64,000 nt of DNA from Xylaria sp. FL1777 (Eukaryota; Ascomycota; Sordariomycetes; Xylariales; Xylariaceae). The position numbers and the translations under genes are program-made. Positions 40,055-51,975 of this stretch are shown here, one piece after another. Location of the stretch: assembly GCA_022578965.1 (NCBI GenBank), contig MU400617.1:62001-126000 (forward strand), in the 5' to 3' direction. Position 1 is the first letter of the stretch. Every line of letters starts with the position of its first letter. The notes under the pieces are model-generated. The model saw nothing but the letters and a program-made list of their open reading frames with translations, had not been told where the DNA came from and searched no databases.

Positions 40055-42167
40055 GCTTTATTTAAACAAATATAAATTATTACTTTTATATTTATTTTTT
40101 AATAATATATAGTTAATATTAAGTTTATTTTAGTTAATGTTATTTTGCTTGTTTAAAAGGTTATTTTGTAAGCATATCTTTTTTTAAAATTAACTAGTAC
40201 TTTTGTTTTAATAACTGTTTTTAATTAAAGTATTTTGTTTTTTTTAAAACTTTTTATTGCTAAGCTTACTAAAATTGTTTTTTTTATTAAAATTTATTTT
40301 AAATTTATTTATATTAAGCAAATTATTTTTTAATAATAATTTGTTATTTTAATATATTAATAACTTTACTAAATTTAATAGCTTTAGTTTAGTTAAAAAA
40401 AATAACTATTTATATAAAAAACAAAAAATATGCTTTTTTATTTAATATAATAAATATAGCAAGCTTAAAAAACTCTAAAGTAATAAAATTTATAAACAAA
40501 AATTATAAAAATTAAATTATAAATAATTTATAATTATAAAAGCTTAAAAAAAAAGCATATAATTATTATGTTTTTTTAGCAATATAAAGCACTATAAACA
40601 TAATTATAGCTTAAGTTTTAATTTGTTTGTATATTTTTTGTATTAAAAGCTTATTAAGCTAGTAAAAAAAACAGTTAAAGCAGCAAATTATTATATAAAA
40701 ATTTAAGCGTAAAATGTTTAAAGTATAATTAAAAAGCAATATAATAAGTTTATTTTTATTTAAAAAAACATATATAATGCTTAAAACTATATTAACTAAA
40801 TAAAGCTAAATAGCTATAATTTAATTATAGCTTTTATTAAGCTTTTTAATAAGCAAAAAATCTTATATATTATAAAATAAAATAATAAAGAACTTAATTA
40901 TTTAATTAGCTTTATATAAACATTTTTATATTATATAAAAATATAAAAGCAATTTTTTAAAGTTATTAGTTTTAATAATATATATAATATAAACTGCTTT
41001 AAGCTTTTTTTATTTTAAGCAATTAATTAAATATACTTAAATATAGTTTTTAATGTAATATTTAGCTTAATTAATAATAAAAAGCAAAAAAGTTTTTAGT
41101 TTTTTATTAAAAATATTTATTAAATTTTAACTAAAATATTTATATAAAAGCTTAAAATTATTATTACTAATTATAACAAATTAATAAAAGCAGCATTAAA
41201 TAATTAGTTTTTTTTAATATAGTAATAACTTTATATTTACTATATTAATTTAAATGTTTTGCTAAAAGCTAAGCAAAAATAAATAAGCAGCTATAATAAA
41301 AGTAATAGTTTTTTTAGTAATAATAGCAAAAATATTAACTTTTTTACTTAAAGCTAAATTAAGCTAAATTTTATTAATAAATAGCTACTTAATATTAAAT
41401 ATTTTAATAATAATAAGGTTTTTTATAGCTATTAAAATATTTTAATAATATAAAAAAAAGTGCTATTTGCTAAAACTAAAGCAAAATATAAATAAATATA
41501 AGCTAAACTTTATTAAAAATTTAATAATTAGCGCTTAATATTATAATATTTTTATAAAATATAAATGCTTTTAAAATTTTAATAAATATATTATTATATT
41601 TATTAATATTATAACTTTAATATTTAAGTTATTTTTAAAGCAAAAGCAAGCAATAATAATATAAAAAGTTATTTTTTAAATAATATAAATAATTTATATT
41701 ATTTTATAAAAGCAATACAAAAAATAATAGCTAACTAAAAATATAATTTTATTTAAGTTTATGCTTAAAATAAAGTTTTATTATAATATATTTATTTATT
41801 AGTTATAAAAAATTATTTAAGCAAGCTTTAAATAGTTATATTATTAAAAAGCTTAGTACTACTTAATAAACAATATAATATTGCTTAAATATTTATATTA
41901 AACAAGCAAAACTTATTTTTAATTAATATAAAATATTATATAAATAATTATATAATTTTTATTAAGCTTAAAATTTTTTATTATTATAAAGTTTATTTAA
42001 AACTAAGCTTTTTTATTTTGTTTATTAAGCTAAATGTTTATTTTTATTAATAATTATGCAAGTTTTTAACTAAAAATTTATATTAATATATTTATAACTT
42101 AAAAATTGCTAATTTATTTTATAATTAATTAAAAAATATAGCATAAAATATACTACTATATTTTATA
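40055..42167 (+). repeat. Left arm of the inverted repeat, outer part
   Basis: Reverse complement of 61177-63289. It begins GCTTTATTTAAAC at 40055, mirrored by the complementary end at 63289. It ends at the 13-bp sequence ACTATATTTTATA, after which the pogo-like element is inserted. Confidence 0.85.
42155..42167. repeat. 13-bp direct repeat, left flank of the nested transposon
   Basis: ACTATATTTTATA at 42155-42167 is repeated exactly at 44367-44379. It occurs once, in reverse complement, at 61177-61189 in the uninterrupted right arm. It brackets the inserted DNA either as a long target duplication or as a TA duplication plus chance or micro-homology. Confidence 0.75.
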
Positions 42168-42255
42168 TATATATTGTATTACTCGGGCTAACAGCTTATT
42201 AGCTATGCTAGTTTTTATTTTTTATATATATAAGTAAAAACTATGCTTATAGGTT

Positions 42256-42283
42256 AAAAGTAAGCCGTAAATAGCTTACTTTT
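42256..42283. repeat. Perfect 10-bp hairpin near the left end of the nested transposon
   Basis: AAAAGTAAGC (42256-42265) and GCTTACTTTT (42274-42283) are exact complements around an 8-base loop CGTAAATA. Such hairpins can be subterminal sites in DNA transposons, which is only a guess here. Confidence 0.5.
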
Positions 42284-42599
42284 TTTTTAGTAGCTAAGTA
42301 AAAACATCTTATATTTACTCCTAAGTTGCACTAGTTCTACTATAATTTTATTAAGTGCTTTGCTTTTTACTTTTTTGCTTTTAAATTGTTTGCTTACTTG
42401 CATTATACTGTTAACTAAGTATATGCACCTTTATATAATTATTTTGTAGTTCTTTTTTCTTTGTATTTTTTTTGCTTTATAGTTTGCTTGCTTTAGTATT
42501 ACTGCTTACTTTATGCTATTTATAGCAGTTTTTTTAGTTTTAGCACTTATTTAGCTAAATATACTGCTTTTTTTTCTTAATTTTTTTTAAACCTTTTTT

Positions 42600-44310
42600 T
42601 ATTATATTACTAGTACATTATAGTTTATTTGCTTTAATATTACTGCTAGCTTTTTGCTATATTAGTTTTTTTATAACTAAATTATAACTAAGTTATAAAC
42701 AAAGTTAATTGCTTATTATTTCTTAGTTTACTTTTTGCATATTTATTCTTTAAGCTGCTTTTATGCTTTTTGTAGTAAGCTTATTAAATAAGCACAGCTT
42801 ATAAATAGCTTATATATTAAGCAATATAAAATAGCAATAAGTAATAAGTTACTTTATTTAGCTACTTATGCTAATTTTTTCTTTTTTTAATTACTAACTT
42901 TATTATTTTTACTACTATTACTACTATATGTTTAATTTATGCCTGCTTTAATATATTAAAATATCTAGTTTATAATATAATTAATTACTAATGCATTATA
43001 GTTATATAAAAATCTACTTTACTATAGCTATTATACTTTTTGTAATATATATTTATAACTAGCTTAACTTAAGTATATATACTAACTAATATTAAGCTTA
43101 TATATTTAAAGTTATAAGTTATTTTATTGTAGTTTTTACTAATTATTTAATTTATAGTACTAAATAAAGTAGCTAATAGCTTATTACTATATAATTTAAG
43201 CTTTTATAACTGCTTGTTGTTATGCTTTTTTGCTATAATACTAATTTTTAAAATAAAAATAAATGCTTTAGTGCTTTACATTAAAGTATTACTAACAGCT
43301 TTAAAATTTGTATTTATTAAGCATGCTAAAATGCCTAAGCTATGCTACCATTATATCGCTTATATTATAGTAATATATTGTGTACCCTTTATTGCTGTTT
43401 TTTTTATGCTAACTATATAAAAACATTAATAATTTTTATGCTTGTAATATTACTAGCAAATTTACTAAGTGCTTATAATGCAAAAAAAGCAAAATAAGCG
43501 CTAAAAATAGCAATTATAATCCTATAAATACTTTTAACCGTATTAATATTTATACGTTTTTAAGCCTTATTTTATGCTTATTTTAACTATTAAAGTTTTT
43601 TTAATTTTAAGTACTGCTAACAATTTTTTAGCTTAAAAAAGTTGATAAAAAACTTTAATCGTTTATTAAAGCTTACATAGCTATACGCTGTTTTTATATT
43701 AATAAAAATATTTAAGCTGCATTTATAGTTAATATATAACTTTAAGTTACAATTAAAAAAGCAAAAAAAGCTGCAGTAAATAAAAAAGCCAAAAGTTTTA
43801 CATAAATAAACTAATTAAAAAGTGTTTATATAACCTTTAAAAGTTAGCATTGTTATATATTTAATAGCTAAAAGTTTTAATAAAATTTTAATATTTAATA
43901 CTTAATAAAGTTGCTTAATTGCTTTGCTTTTTTATAATATATATCTTTTAACTTTTATAATTTTATATTTATAATTTTATATTGCTATTTTTAGTATTTT
44001 ATTATGTTGTGCTTTACTTTAAAGTTTATAAACATAAGCTTATAATAAGTAGCCCTCCTAAAACTATAAATAACAAACAGCTTTACAACAGCTGCTTTAA
44101 CTCCTGCTCTGTAGTTATAATAAACTTTTTTTAGCTCAAAAAAAAGCTAGTATTAATGCTTAGCTGTTTTTGCTTTATATTTAAAAGCTTCTGTTTCTAT
44201 ATTTTTGCAGCTGCTTATAACTTAATCAGTTCTTTAGCTACGTTATAATAGCTAAGCCTTCTTATATTTAAAACTTATTTAGCTATCTTACGTGCCTTTT
44301 TTAGGTCGCA
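42600..44310 (-). pseudogene. pogo/Fot1-like (DDE) transposase relic
   Basis: Reading the minus strand through TAA/TAG stops gives three blocks in the order expected for the family. The first (about 44307 down to 44090) contains RRLSYYNVAKEL, then SINTSFFLS and TTEQEL, like the N-terminal HTH of pogo transposases. The second (about 43960-43830) reads IYIIKKQSN, ATLLSIKY, IYNNANF, like the CENP-B/Tc5-type DNA-binding domain. The third (about 43330-43210) reads W, then about 30 residues on SNTLM-stop, and then IIAKKHN, in the place of the family's LLLDGHxSH...EFIxFA block with the second catalytic Asp. The first Asp region near 43800 is shifted in frame. The gene is dead: there are many stops, at least one frameshift, and no intact catalytic residues visible. 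It would have cut and pasted its own element in the nucleus. Assignment is by eye only. Confidence 0.6.
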
Positions 44311-44366
44311 CAATAACCAATAGCTTAATTAAAAATTTGTTTGCTCTTTTAGTATACTACAAATAA

Positions 44367-44379
44367 ACTATATTTTATA
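44367..44379. repeat. 13-bp direct repeat, right flank of the nested transposon
   Basis: Exact copy of 42155-42167. The sequence immediately after it resumes the left arm of the inverted repeat, matching 61176 downward. Confidence 0.75.
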
Positions 44380-44983
44380 ATTAAAGCTAATATATTTATA
44401 GCAAGCTAGCTTATAAAACAAAAATAAAATTAACTATAAAAAAGTTCAAATAAATTATTTTTAGTTAAAATAAAGCAAACTTTTATATAAAATAACAATG
44501 CTAAAATAAATAAAAGTACTTCGTTTTTTTAACATTAAACATATAGTTAAACTGCTATATTAAATACTAAAAAATTAATAAATAATAAATTTAAAAAACA
44601 ACAGTTATAGCTTAATATTTAAAAGCAAAAAAATTAATAAAAATTAAAATAACTATAAATATTATAGTAATATATTTACTTTATATTTAATTTTTTAATA
44701 TATGCTTAAATTAATTATGCTATTTAAAAGTTTTACTATTTAATAAAGTTTTATTTTAAATGTTATATAATGCATTAAAAAAACAAAAAAAAGTAATTTT
44801 TATATAAAATAAAAATATATTAACTTAATTAGCTAAAAAAGTAAATATAATAAAGTAAATAAAGCTAAAAGTTACTTTTAGCAAGCTTTAATTCTAGCTA
44901 ATAAAATTGCTAAAAAAAGTTATGTTTATATAAAGTTATGCTTATATAGCAATTCTTTATGCTTATATAGCAATTGCTTTTTT
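44380..44983 (+). repeat. Left arm of the inverted repeat, inner part
   Basis: Reverse complement of 60631-61176 followed by 45611-45668. The last 60 bases contain two tandem TTATGCTTATATAGCAATT-like units and end at the spacer. This uninterrupted sequence provides the empty site for the LTR element inserted in the right arm. Confidence 0.85.
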
Positions 44984-45610
44984 AAATTATATATTTTAAT
45001 ATATATTATATAAAAGCGTTAGTTTTATAAAATATATTATAGTTTAGTTATATTATTATATTAAGTTTAAATATTTAAAAGTTTATATTATTTAAAGCTA
45101 AATTTTAATAATAAAACACTTATTTAAAAAAATTATAATTTATTTATGCTTTAGTTAATTAGCTTAATATATTTTTTATTATTTATTTTATAAAAAAAAG
45201 TACTACTATAAAAAATTACTAGTAATTAAGTTTTTTAATTAATAAAACATAATATAATATAGCATACTTAATTTTTAAAACTATTGTTTTTATAAATAGC
45301 AAAAAAAAGCTTATTATTATGCGTTATTTTTTAATAATATAGCTTTAAAAATTAAAGTTTATTTTAATTAAAATAAAATGTTTTGTTTAAAAATATAATA
45401 TAAATATATGTTTTAATAATTAATAGTAATTATATAATAAGTTTATAAAGCTAAACTTTTTTTGTTAAATTATGCTTGCTATTATAACTTTTAAAATAAA
45501 AATAAATATTTATAATATAATATATATTATTTAATTTAGCTTTATTGCTTTTAAAAACTTTTTAAACTTATTATAAAAGTTTAATTAAGCTATTTAAAAT
45601 AATATAATAT
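44984..45610. other. Spacer of the inverted repeat (627 bp), no gene
   Basis: AT-rich and non-palindromic. Stops occur in all frames and nothing coding is visible. Confidence 0.6.
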
Positions 45611-45668
45611 AAAAAAGCAATTGTTACATAAGCATAAAAAATTACTATATAAGTATAACTTTATATAA
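45611..45668 (-). repeat. Right arm of the inverted repeat, innermost 58 bp
   Basis: Reverse complement of about 44926-44983. It ends TATATAA at 45668, where the LTR element begins. The arm resumes at 60631. Confidence 0.8.
45665..45668. repeat. Target-site duplication ATAA, left
   Basis: ATAA directly before the 5' LTR is matched by ATAA at 60627-60630 directly after the 3' LTR. The left arm shows a single copy at the corresponding place. Confidence 0.75.
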
Positions 45669-45972
45669 TGAAGTAAAGTAAAGTAGCTAAATGAGCTAAC
45701 TAGCTAGTTAGAGTAAGTTTAGGCTAAGTTATATAGTAAGAATAAAAGTATAGGTATTGCGCTAAATTTCGAAGTATAGATTTAATAAACATGCTTAATA
45801 TTATGGAAATTAGCTATAGTTGCTTTATTTGTATTATTAAATAGCTTTTTAATTAATCGTTTAATTTTTTAATTTATATATAGCTTAATTGCTTAAATGC
45901 GTAAATTATAATTTATTTTTTTGCAATTAAAGTGTTATAGTAGATTTTGCGCAATTATACTGCTTTATTTTA
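45669..45972 (+). repeat. 5' LTR of copy B
   Basis: A 304-bp LTR starting TGAAGTAAAG, the only copy that keeps the canonical TG, and ending GCTTTATTTTA. The ends of all copies are compatible with an ancestral ...TTTCA terminus converted to TTTTA. Confidence 0.9.
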
Positions 45973-46812
45973 TTAGTGTTTTTAGTAAAGCTAATCTTTT
46001 ATTTACTATAAATAATACTACAAAATTAACAAACAAGCAATTTATTATTGCTAATTTATATGTTTAATTTATTTATTTATTAATTGCTATAATTTTTATA
46101 AGTAAAACACAATATATTATACTTAGTTGCTTTAGCTAGCAATAAGCAAAGCTTGCTTAATGTAAGCAGTTTAGTTATAATTAGTACAAATATTTAAGCT
46201 AGCAGCTTTTAATTAATAAAGCTTAAAACAAACGTATAAAAATGTTAAACTGTTTTTTTTAATTTAGCTTGCAGAACGCTTTTATTTTTTCTAGCAAAAC
46301 AACAATTAAGTATTAAAATATTAATACGATTTTTAGAATAGCATAACTAGAAAACTATTTGTTAAAAACCCTTAAAAAGCTAAAAAGAAGAAATTTTTGC
46401 TAAAAAGCTAGTGCTTTATAAAAAAAAAACATAATTGCTTTTATATAAATAAAAAAAAACAAAAAATAAGCTTAAAAAAAAGTAAAAATTGCTAAAACTT
46501 TTAAAAAGCTATAATGCAAGCAAAACTAACGCTTATTTATATTAAATAAGTTTAAGTTTATGCATTAATATATAAAACTATTAACAATTAAAAATATATT
46601 TTATTTTTTAAGCTAATATAGTTTTTTATTAAAAAATAAAAAGCAAGATTTTTTAAGTATAAACTAATTATTGCTTAAAAACTTTACGCAAAACATAGCT
46701 ATTATTTTTTTATAATATTTATTATTAAATAAAAAAGCTTTAAAAAAAAAAAAAAAGTATGCTACTTTTACAAATAAAAAGCTATAAAAAAATAAAGCTT
46801 GCTTAATAAAAC
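45973..46812 (+). other. Copy B, 5' internal region
   Basis: Aligns with 20816-21627 of copy A. No primer-binding site was recognised after the LTR. As in copy A, a charged K-rich segment can be read near 46340-46420 when stops are replaced by Gln. Confidence 0.65.
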
Positions 46813-47824
46813 TTATATAAAGCAAAGCAAGCTAAATTAAAAAACAAAAAAACTAAACGCTATAAAGCATACAAAAAGATAAAAGCGCATAAAAAACAAA
46901 AATATAAAAGCATTTAAAAAAAAACTTAAAAAGCTATAAAAAATAAGCTAGTAGTTTTTATAAATATAAACAAAAAAAATTATTAAGTTTTTTAAAAGAA
47001 AAATCTAAAAAAATAGCACAAAAAAACTTAAATATATAAAATACTTAAAAATCTTAAGCACTTTATATTTCTTTTTTTTTTTAAACTTATACCTTTATTT
47101 AGTTTACTTTTATTATTTTTTTTAGTTTACTTTTTTTATTACTTTTATATAAACTTTATTTCAATTTATTATATAGCTTAAAAGTTTAAAAACTATAGTT
47201 TAATTAAGTAATTTAGCTATAAAAAATCGTTAGATTTTTTTATATTAATATATAAAAAATATTAAAATTACTTATAAACAAAAAAAATAAAAATAACTAG
47301 CTTATTGTTTTTAAAAAGTATTAAAACAACTTTATTTAGCTTAAGCTATTTTAATAATAAGTATAATGTTAAAATTAAGCTATTATTTATGCTTTTTAAT
47401 TTAAAACTAAATTAATATTTATTGTTTAATAAGTTAAAAGTAAACAAATAGCTAAATAATCTAAATGCTTTTTTTTGTGCAAAGCGCTTTAAAAATATTA
47501 ATAAAATTAAATAGGTTTTTATTTATTGCAATACTTTTTAAACAAAAAAAATAGTAAAAATAATACTAAAAAATTGTTTATTTTAAACAAAAGCTTATAA
47601 ACTGCTTAAATAAAAGTTTAAGCTTTAAAACTTTAAGCAAAATAAGTTTGCTATTATTATATTATAAGATTTTAAAGCTTGCTTAAAAGCTATATATTTT
47701 ATTAATTTTAAAACTTATTTTTTTTAGCATTAAGTGTATACTAAAAATATTAAAGCATAAAAAAATTATTATTTTGATTTTTAACTTACTTAAAGTTTAC
47801 TTAAAAAGCTAAATTAAAATATTA
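46813..47824. mobile_element. About 1.0-kb segment in copy B, absent from copy A
   Basis: Copy A runs straight through at about 21627 where copy B has an extra 1.0 kb. TTAATAAAA occurs at both edges (46803-46811 and 47825-47833), as a 9-bp target duplication would, but copy B then lacks about 6 bases that copy A has. No terminal inverted repeats or coding motifs were found. Insertion in B or deletion from A are both possible. Confidence 0.5.
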
Positions 47825-47835
47825 TTAATAAAATA

Positions 47836-50800
47836 ATAAAGTTTTTTAAAAAGTTATATAATAACTTAAACAAAATGTTTTATAAGAACTTTTATAAAAT
47901 ATTAAATAATTAAATTAATAAAAAGTTTAAGCTAAATTTTTACTTTAAAAAAACAAAAGAAATACATAAAGCATAAAAAAAAGTTAATTATTTATATAAT
48001 TATAATTTTAATAAGTTTTTATATATTGCTATTAATGCTATTAAGCTAGCTATTAATATAATTATATTAACTGCTAAAACAGTTATTATTAAAGAGCAGC
48101 AAGTAAAATTAGCTTAATATTTTGCTTATAACTAAAATATAAACAATATTACTAAGCAAATATAGCAGCTAGAGTTAAAACAAAAAAACGTAGCGATTAT
48201 AAAAAAAAAACTAAAAGAAATGCTAAAAAAACTGCAAAATTAGTATGTTTAGCTAGTTAATTAAAGATTATAAGCATTGCAATATTACAAAATTAATATA
48301 AACTTATTAAAAAAGCAAATATTTAGCATTAATGCTATAACTTCTAAATATTTATAAAAAGGTAAATATAACTTTAAAGAACAAAAACAAAAAAAACAAT
48401 TGTTTAATTTTTTATAATAAATAAAGTTAAATAATTTTTATTTAATAAAAAAAATTATTTATTAAAAATATAGCATAAATAATTATTATGTTTATAAATG
48501 TAGTTTTACTTACGAATTAAAAAGGGAAAACATTATATACTAGAACTTTAGATAATATTTAAAAAAGCTAGAATTTTTTGCAAGCTTTAAATATATAAAG
48601 GTTTTTTTTAAAGTTATAAAAATCAGCAAAAATAAAGAAAAAATTTTTAATGCTGCAATAAAATAAATATATAACTTTGTTTTAAGCAATAATAAACTGC
48701 TTAAGCAAAAAGCTTATTATTAACTGCAGAAAAAAAACTTTATTTTAAATAATAAAGATTTAAATGCTAAAATAAAAAGCAAACAAAAAAGTTAAAAAAA
48801 AAAAAACTTTATTAGCTAAATAATAAGCAACTAAACTAATTTTTAAATAAGAAGTTTAATAATTAAACTAATATGTTTTATAAAATAAAACTAGCAAAAG
48901 CCTGCAATATTAAAAAAAACAACTTAATAAATAGCAAACTAAATAATAGCTTTATTATAACTAATTAAAACTTTATATAAAGTACTTTTTATAATATAAA
49001 CAGCACTAAGGTTTTATAAAACTATATATTAAGCAGAAAAATTAGTATAAATGTGTTTTAAGCTAATTATTATAAGCTTTTAACTAAAAAAGCTGCTTTT
49101 TACTAAATAAAAAGTAAAAAAAAACTTAAAAAACAAAAAAAAAAGCTTTTTATAAGTTAAATAATCAAAAAGATTTATTTAAATAATAACAAGTTTTTTA
49201 TTTAGCTTAATACTAAAAATATATAAATAAACAATAATTTTTACGAGCAAAGTATTTTATTAAAATTAAAAAACTTTAATTATTAAAAGTTTTAAGAAAT
49301 TTAAAAAGCAAAACTTACAGAAAAAAGCTTAAAATTTAAAAAAATATAAGCTAAAAAGTTTAAAAACTTTTTAAACAAAAAAACAAATATTATTTTTAAA
49401 GACTTTATACTAGAAGTTTTAAAGTACTTTAGTATTTTTATTTAAACAATTGCTTAAATAAAAGCTAAGTTATATTTTAAAGCAGCAAAAATACTTAAGC
49501 TAATGCTAAAAATAATACTATTATTTTTAAATAATTTTAATAAAAGCTTAAATTAAAAAATTAAACTAAATATATTATAGCTTATTTTAAAAAAAAAAAG
49601 TAATAAGTTAAAATATAAGGCTTAACTAAAAACTTTATTGCAAGAAATCTTAATTTAAATAAACATAAAAAATGCTTTTTTTTATAAAAACATAAACTTT
49701 TTAAAAAATAATATAAAATTTTAATAGCTAGCAATTAAAAAAGCATAAAAGAATTTTTAGCTAATATTATAATTAGCTAGTTAGCTTAATAAACATAAAT
49801 TGCTTAATAATACTTATAAAACTAGCTTTTTATTAAACTATTTAGTAGCATAAATAAATAAAAAAATAAAATATAATAGTTTTATTATATATACTTATAT
49901 ATTTTAACCTAGCTTTATAGCTGCTTTTTTAAAAAAGTAACGCTATAAAATAATAAAAGTTTTTTGTAATTAAAACTAATAAAATAATTAAGTAATGTTA
50001 TTTTTTGCTTATATTGCTTTAGATTTTTAAACATTAAAAAACAAGCTAAAGTTTAATAAAATACTTTTTAAAATTTTAAATTAATATAATACTATATATT
50101 TATTATTTAAAAATAACTTAAAAAAGCAAAAGTTATTAATTGTTATACTTATGCTGCTTTTAAAAAAGGTAGTATTTTTAGCTAAACTTTAGCTTAGTGC
50201 TAATTTTGCGCTAATAGTACTAAAAAAAGGAAATAAGCTTAAAAAGCTAACATAACTAACATTAATAGTTTTAAAAAGCACTAACTAAACTTTTAACTTT
50301 TTTAAAATAAAAATTTATAAAAAACATAATAATTATACTAATAGTAGTAGCTTAAACTTATTTAAAAGAATATTAAAGTATAAATTTTATAATAAAAAAA
50401 ACTTAAGCTTAATAAATTACTTTAACTAAAAATACTTAAGCTTTTTAAATTTATACTTTATGTTAGCTTTACTATTAAAAACGTAAAGTATTTTAGCTAT
50501 ATTTTTAAGTGTTATAAAGCTAAAAAAATATATATAGCTTTACTTAAAGCTTACTATAAAAATAAAAAACAAAATCTATAAAAAAAATATTATTAAAATT
50601 ATTAATTTTAAAGCATAGTTTAGTATTATTGTAAATTTATTTATTAATAAAAACAGCCTTACTATTAAAAATATAAATATAACTTAAAAAAGATTTAACT
50701 AAACTAGCAATTTTATTAAATGCGTAAAATGCTTAAAAACTACTATTTAAATAAATAAAAAATTGCTGCTTTTTTTGCTATATATAGTTAACAAAAAACA

Positions 50801-51975
50801 AGCTATTTACTTTTTATTACTAGAAATAAACTTTATTATAAAGTTATAAATAAGTTTATATTTTTAGGGCCTTTATATAATAGCTAGTATAATATTTAAA
50901 ACTAGCTAAATCATTATACTAGTAATAAACTATATTAAAGAATTAAATTTAAAAGCTTAAAGTTATTAATAATTAAAAAACTAATATATATTTGCTAAAT
51001 TATTAGCTTAGCAAATAAGCTATATAAGGCATAAAAATGCTAGATTTTAAATAAAAAATCTAATAATTAGCAAAAAGAAATAAAAGTAAAATTAAAAAAA
51101 TATAATTTAAAAAAGTATACAAATGCAGACTTTTAGAAAAATTAAAACTTATATAATAATATAACGTTAGCAGCTTTTTTAACTTTTTTTATATAAAATA
51201 TCGAACTTTTTAAAAACTTAAGAATATAAAACAATAAAAAAGTTTGTGCTGTTTTTAATAATAATTAACTATTTAGAATACTTTTAATTATAATAAAAAA
51301 AGCACTAAAGCAAAAAAACACTAAAAAATTAATAATTATAAAAACTAAAAATTTTACATATAAATCAAAAAATAAATATAACTTAATTATAACTTTAATT
51401 TAAGCACTATTAATTTTTTAAGCTTTAAAAATTAACAAATTAATAAAAAATAAAACAATAATTTTAAATATAATATATAAAACAAAAAATAAAAAGATTT
51501 ATTTTAAAGATAATATGCTATTTAATAATACTGTTTTATTTAGATTTTATAAGTAAAAAAAGCAAGCTTTAAAAAAAGCAAGCTATTATTTAAAAGATTT
51601 TGCGCTATTTTAACAAAATAGCATTTATTAAAACATATATTTACGTTTTAGCACTATTTTTAAAAGTATTTAACTAATTATTAAACAACTAGCTGTTTTT
51701 TTAAAAAAGCTTTATGCAACTGATTTTACTTAGCAAAAAGCAGCATTATTAACTAAAATATAGTATTATAAAAAAATAGCACTTTTTTAGAACTTTTTTA
51801 AAATAAAAAAAATATATAATAAGATTTTTTTTTTTTATAAAATTAAAACAGTTTTTTATAAAGCATAACAAATATGCAGTATTTTAATCTTTAAGCTTTT
51901 AAAAAATATTATTATAAAGGTTTTAAAAACTTAACTTAAGCATAACGTTTTTAAAAAAGCTTATAATTTATATTA
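47836..51975 (+). pseudogene. Copy B counterpart of the unidentified frame and the rest of the 5' half
   Basis: Collinear with 21635-25775 of copy A at nearly identical length (about 4.14 kb). From about 48061 the same frame as in copy A can be read, with the same TAA/TAG positions over the first 60 codons and only transition-type amino-acid replacements. The segment KKKLKEMLKKLQN is identical in both copies. The family is not recognised. Confidence 0.55.

Larger units (their letters stand above)
42168..44366 (-). mobile_element. Nested pogo/Fot1-like DNA transposon (2.2 kb)
   Basis: Present in the left arm and absent from the otherwise collinear right arm, so this is an insertion of about 2.2 kb. 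The length fits fungal pogo/Fot1 elements of the Tc1-mariner superfamily. The minus strand encodes a decayed transposase. I see no convincing terminal inverted repeats. The family normally duplicates TA, and TA is present at both junctions. The element is less eroded than its surroundings on the + strand, which keeps about 28 TC and about 20 CC but only 1 GA and 4 GG. The 68-codon + frame at 43214-43420 is antisense to the transposase and is a shadow. A hairpin lies at 42256-42283. Confidence 0.7.

Noticed and set aside
43214..43420. 68-codon + frame inside the pogo-like element
   Set aside because: The transposase motifs read on the minus strand across the same bases, so this is its shadow.
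44925..45668. Independent 740-bp MITE with 60-bp terminal inverted repeats
   Set aside because: The 60-bp repeats are simply the innermost part of the 2.7-kb inverted arms. The apparent element is the spacer plus arm ends, exposed because the LTR element cut the right arm.
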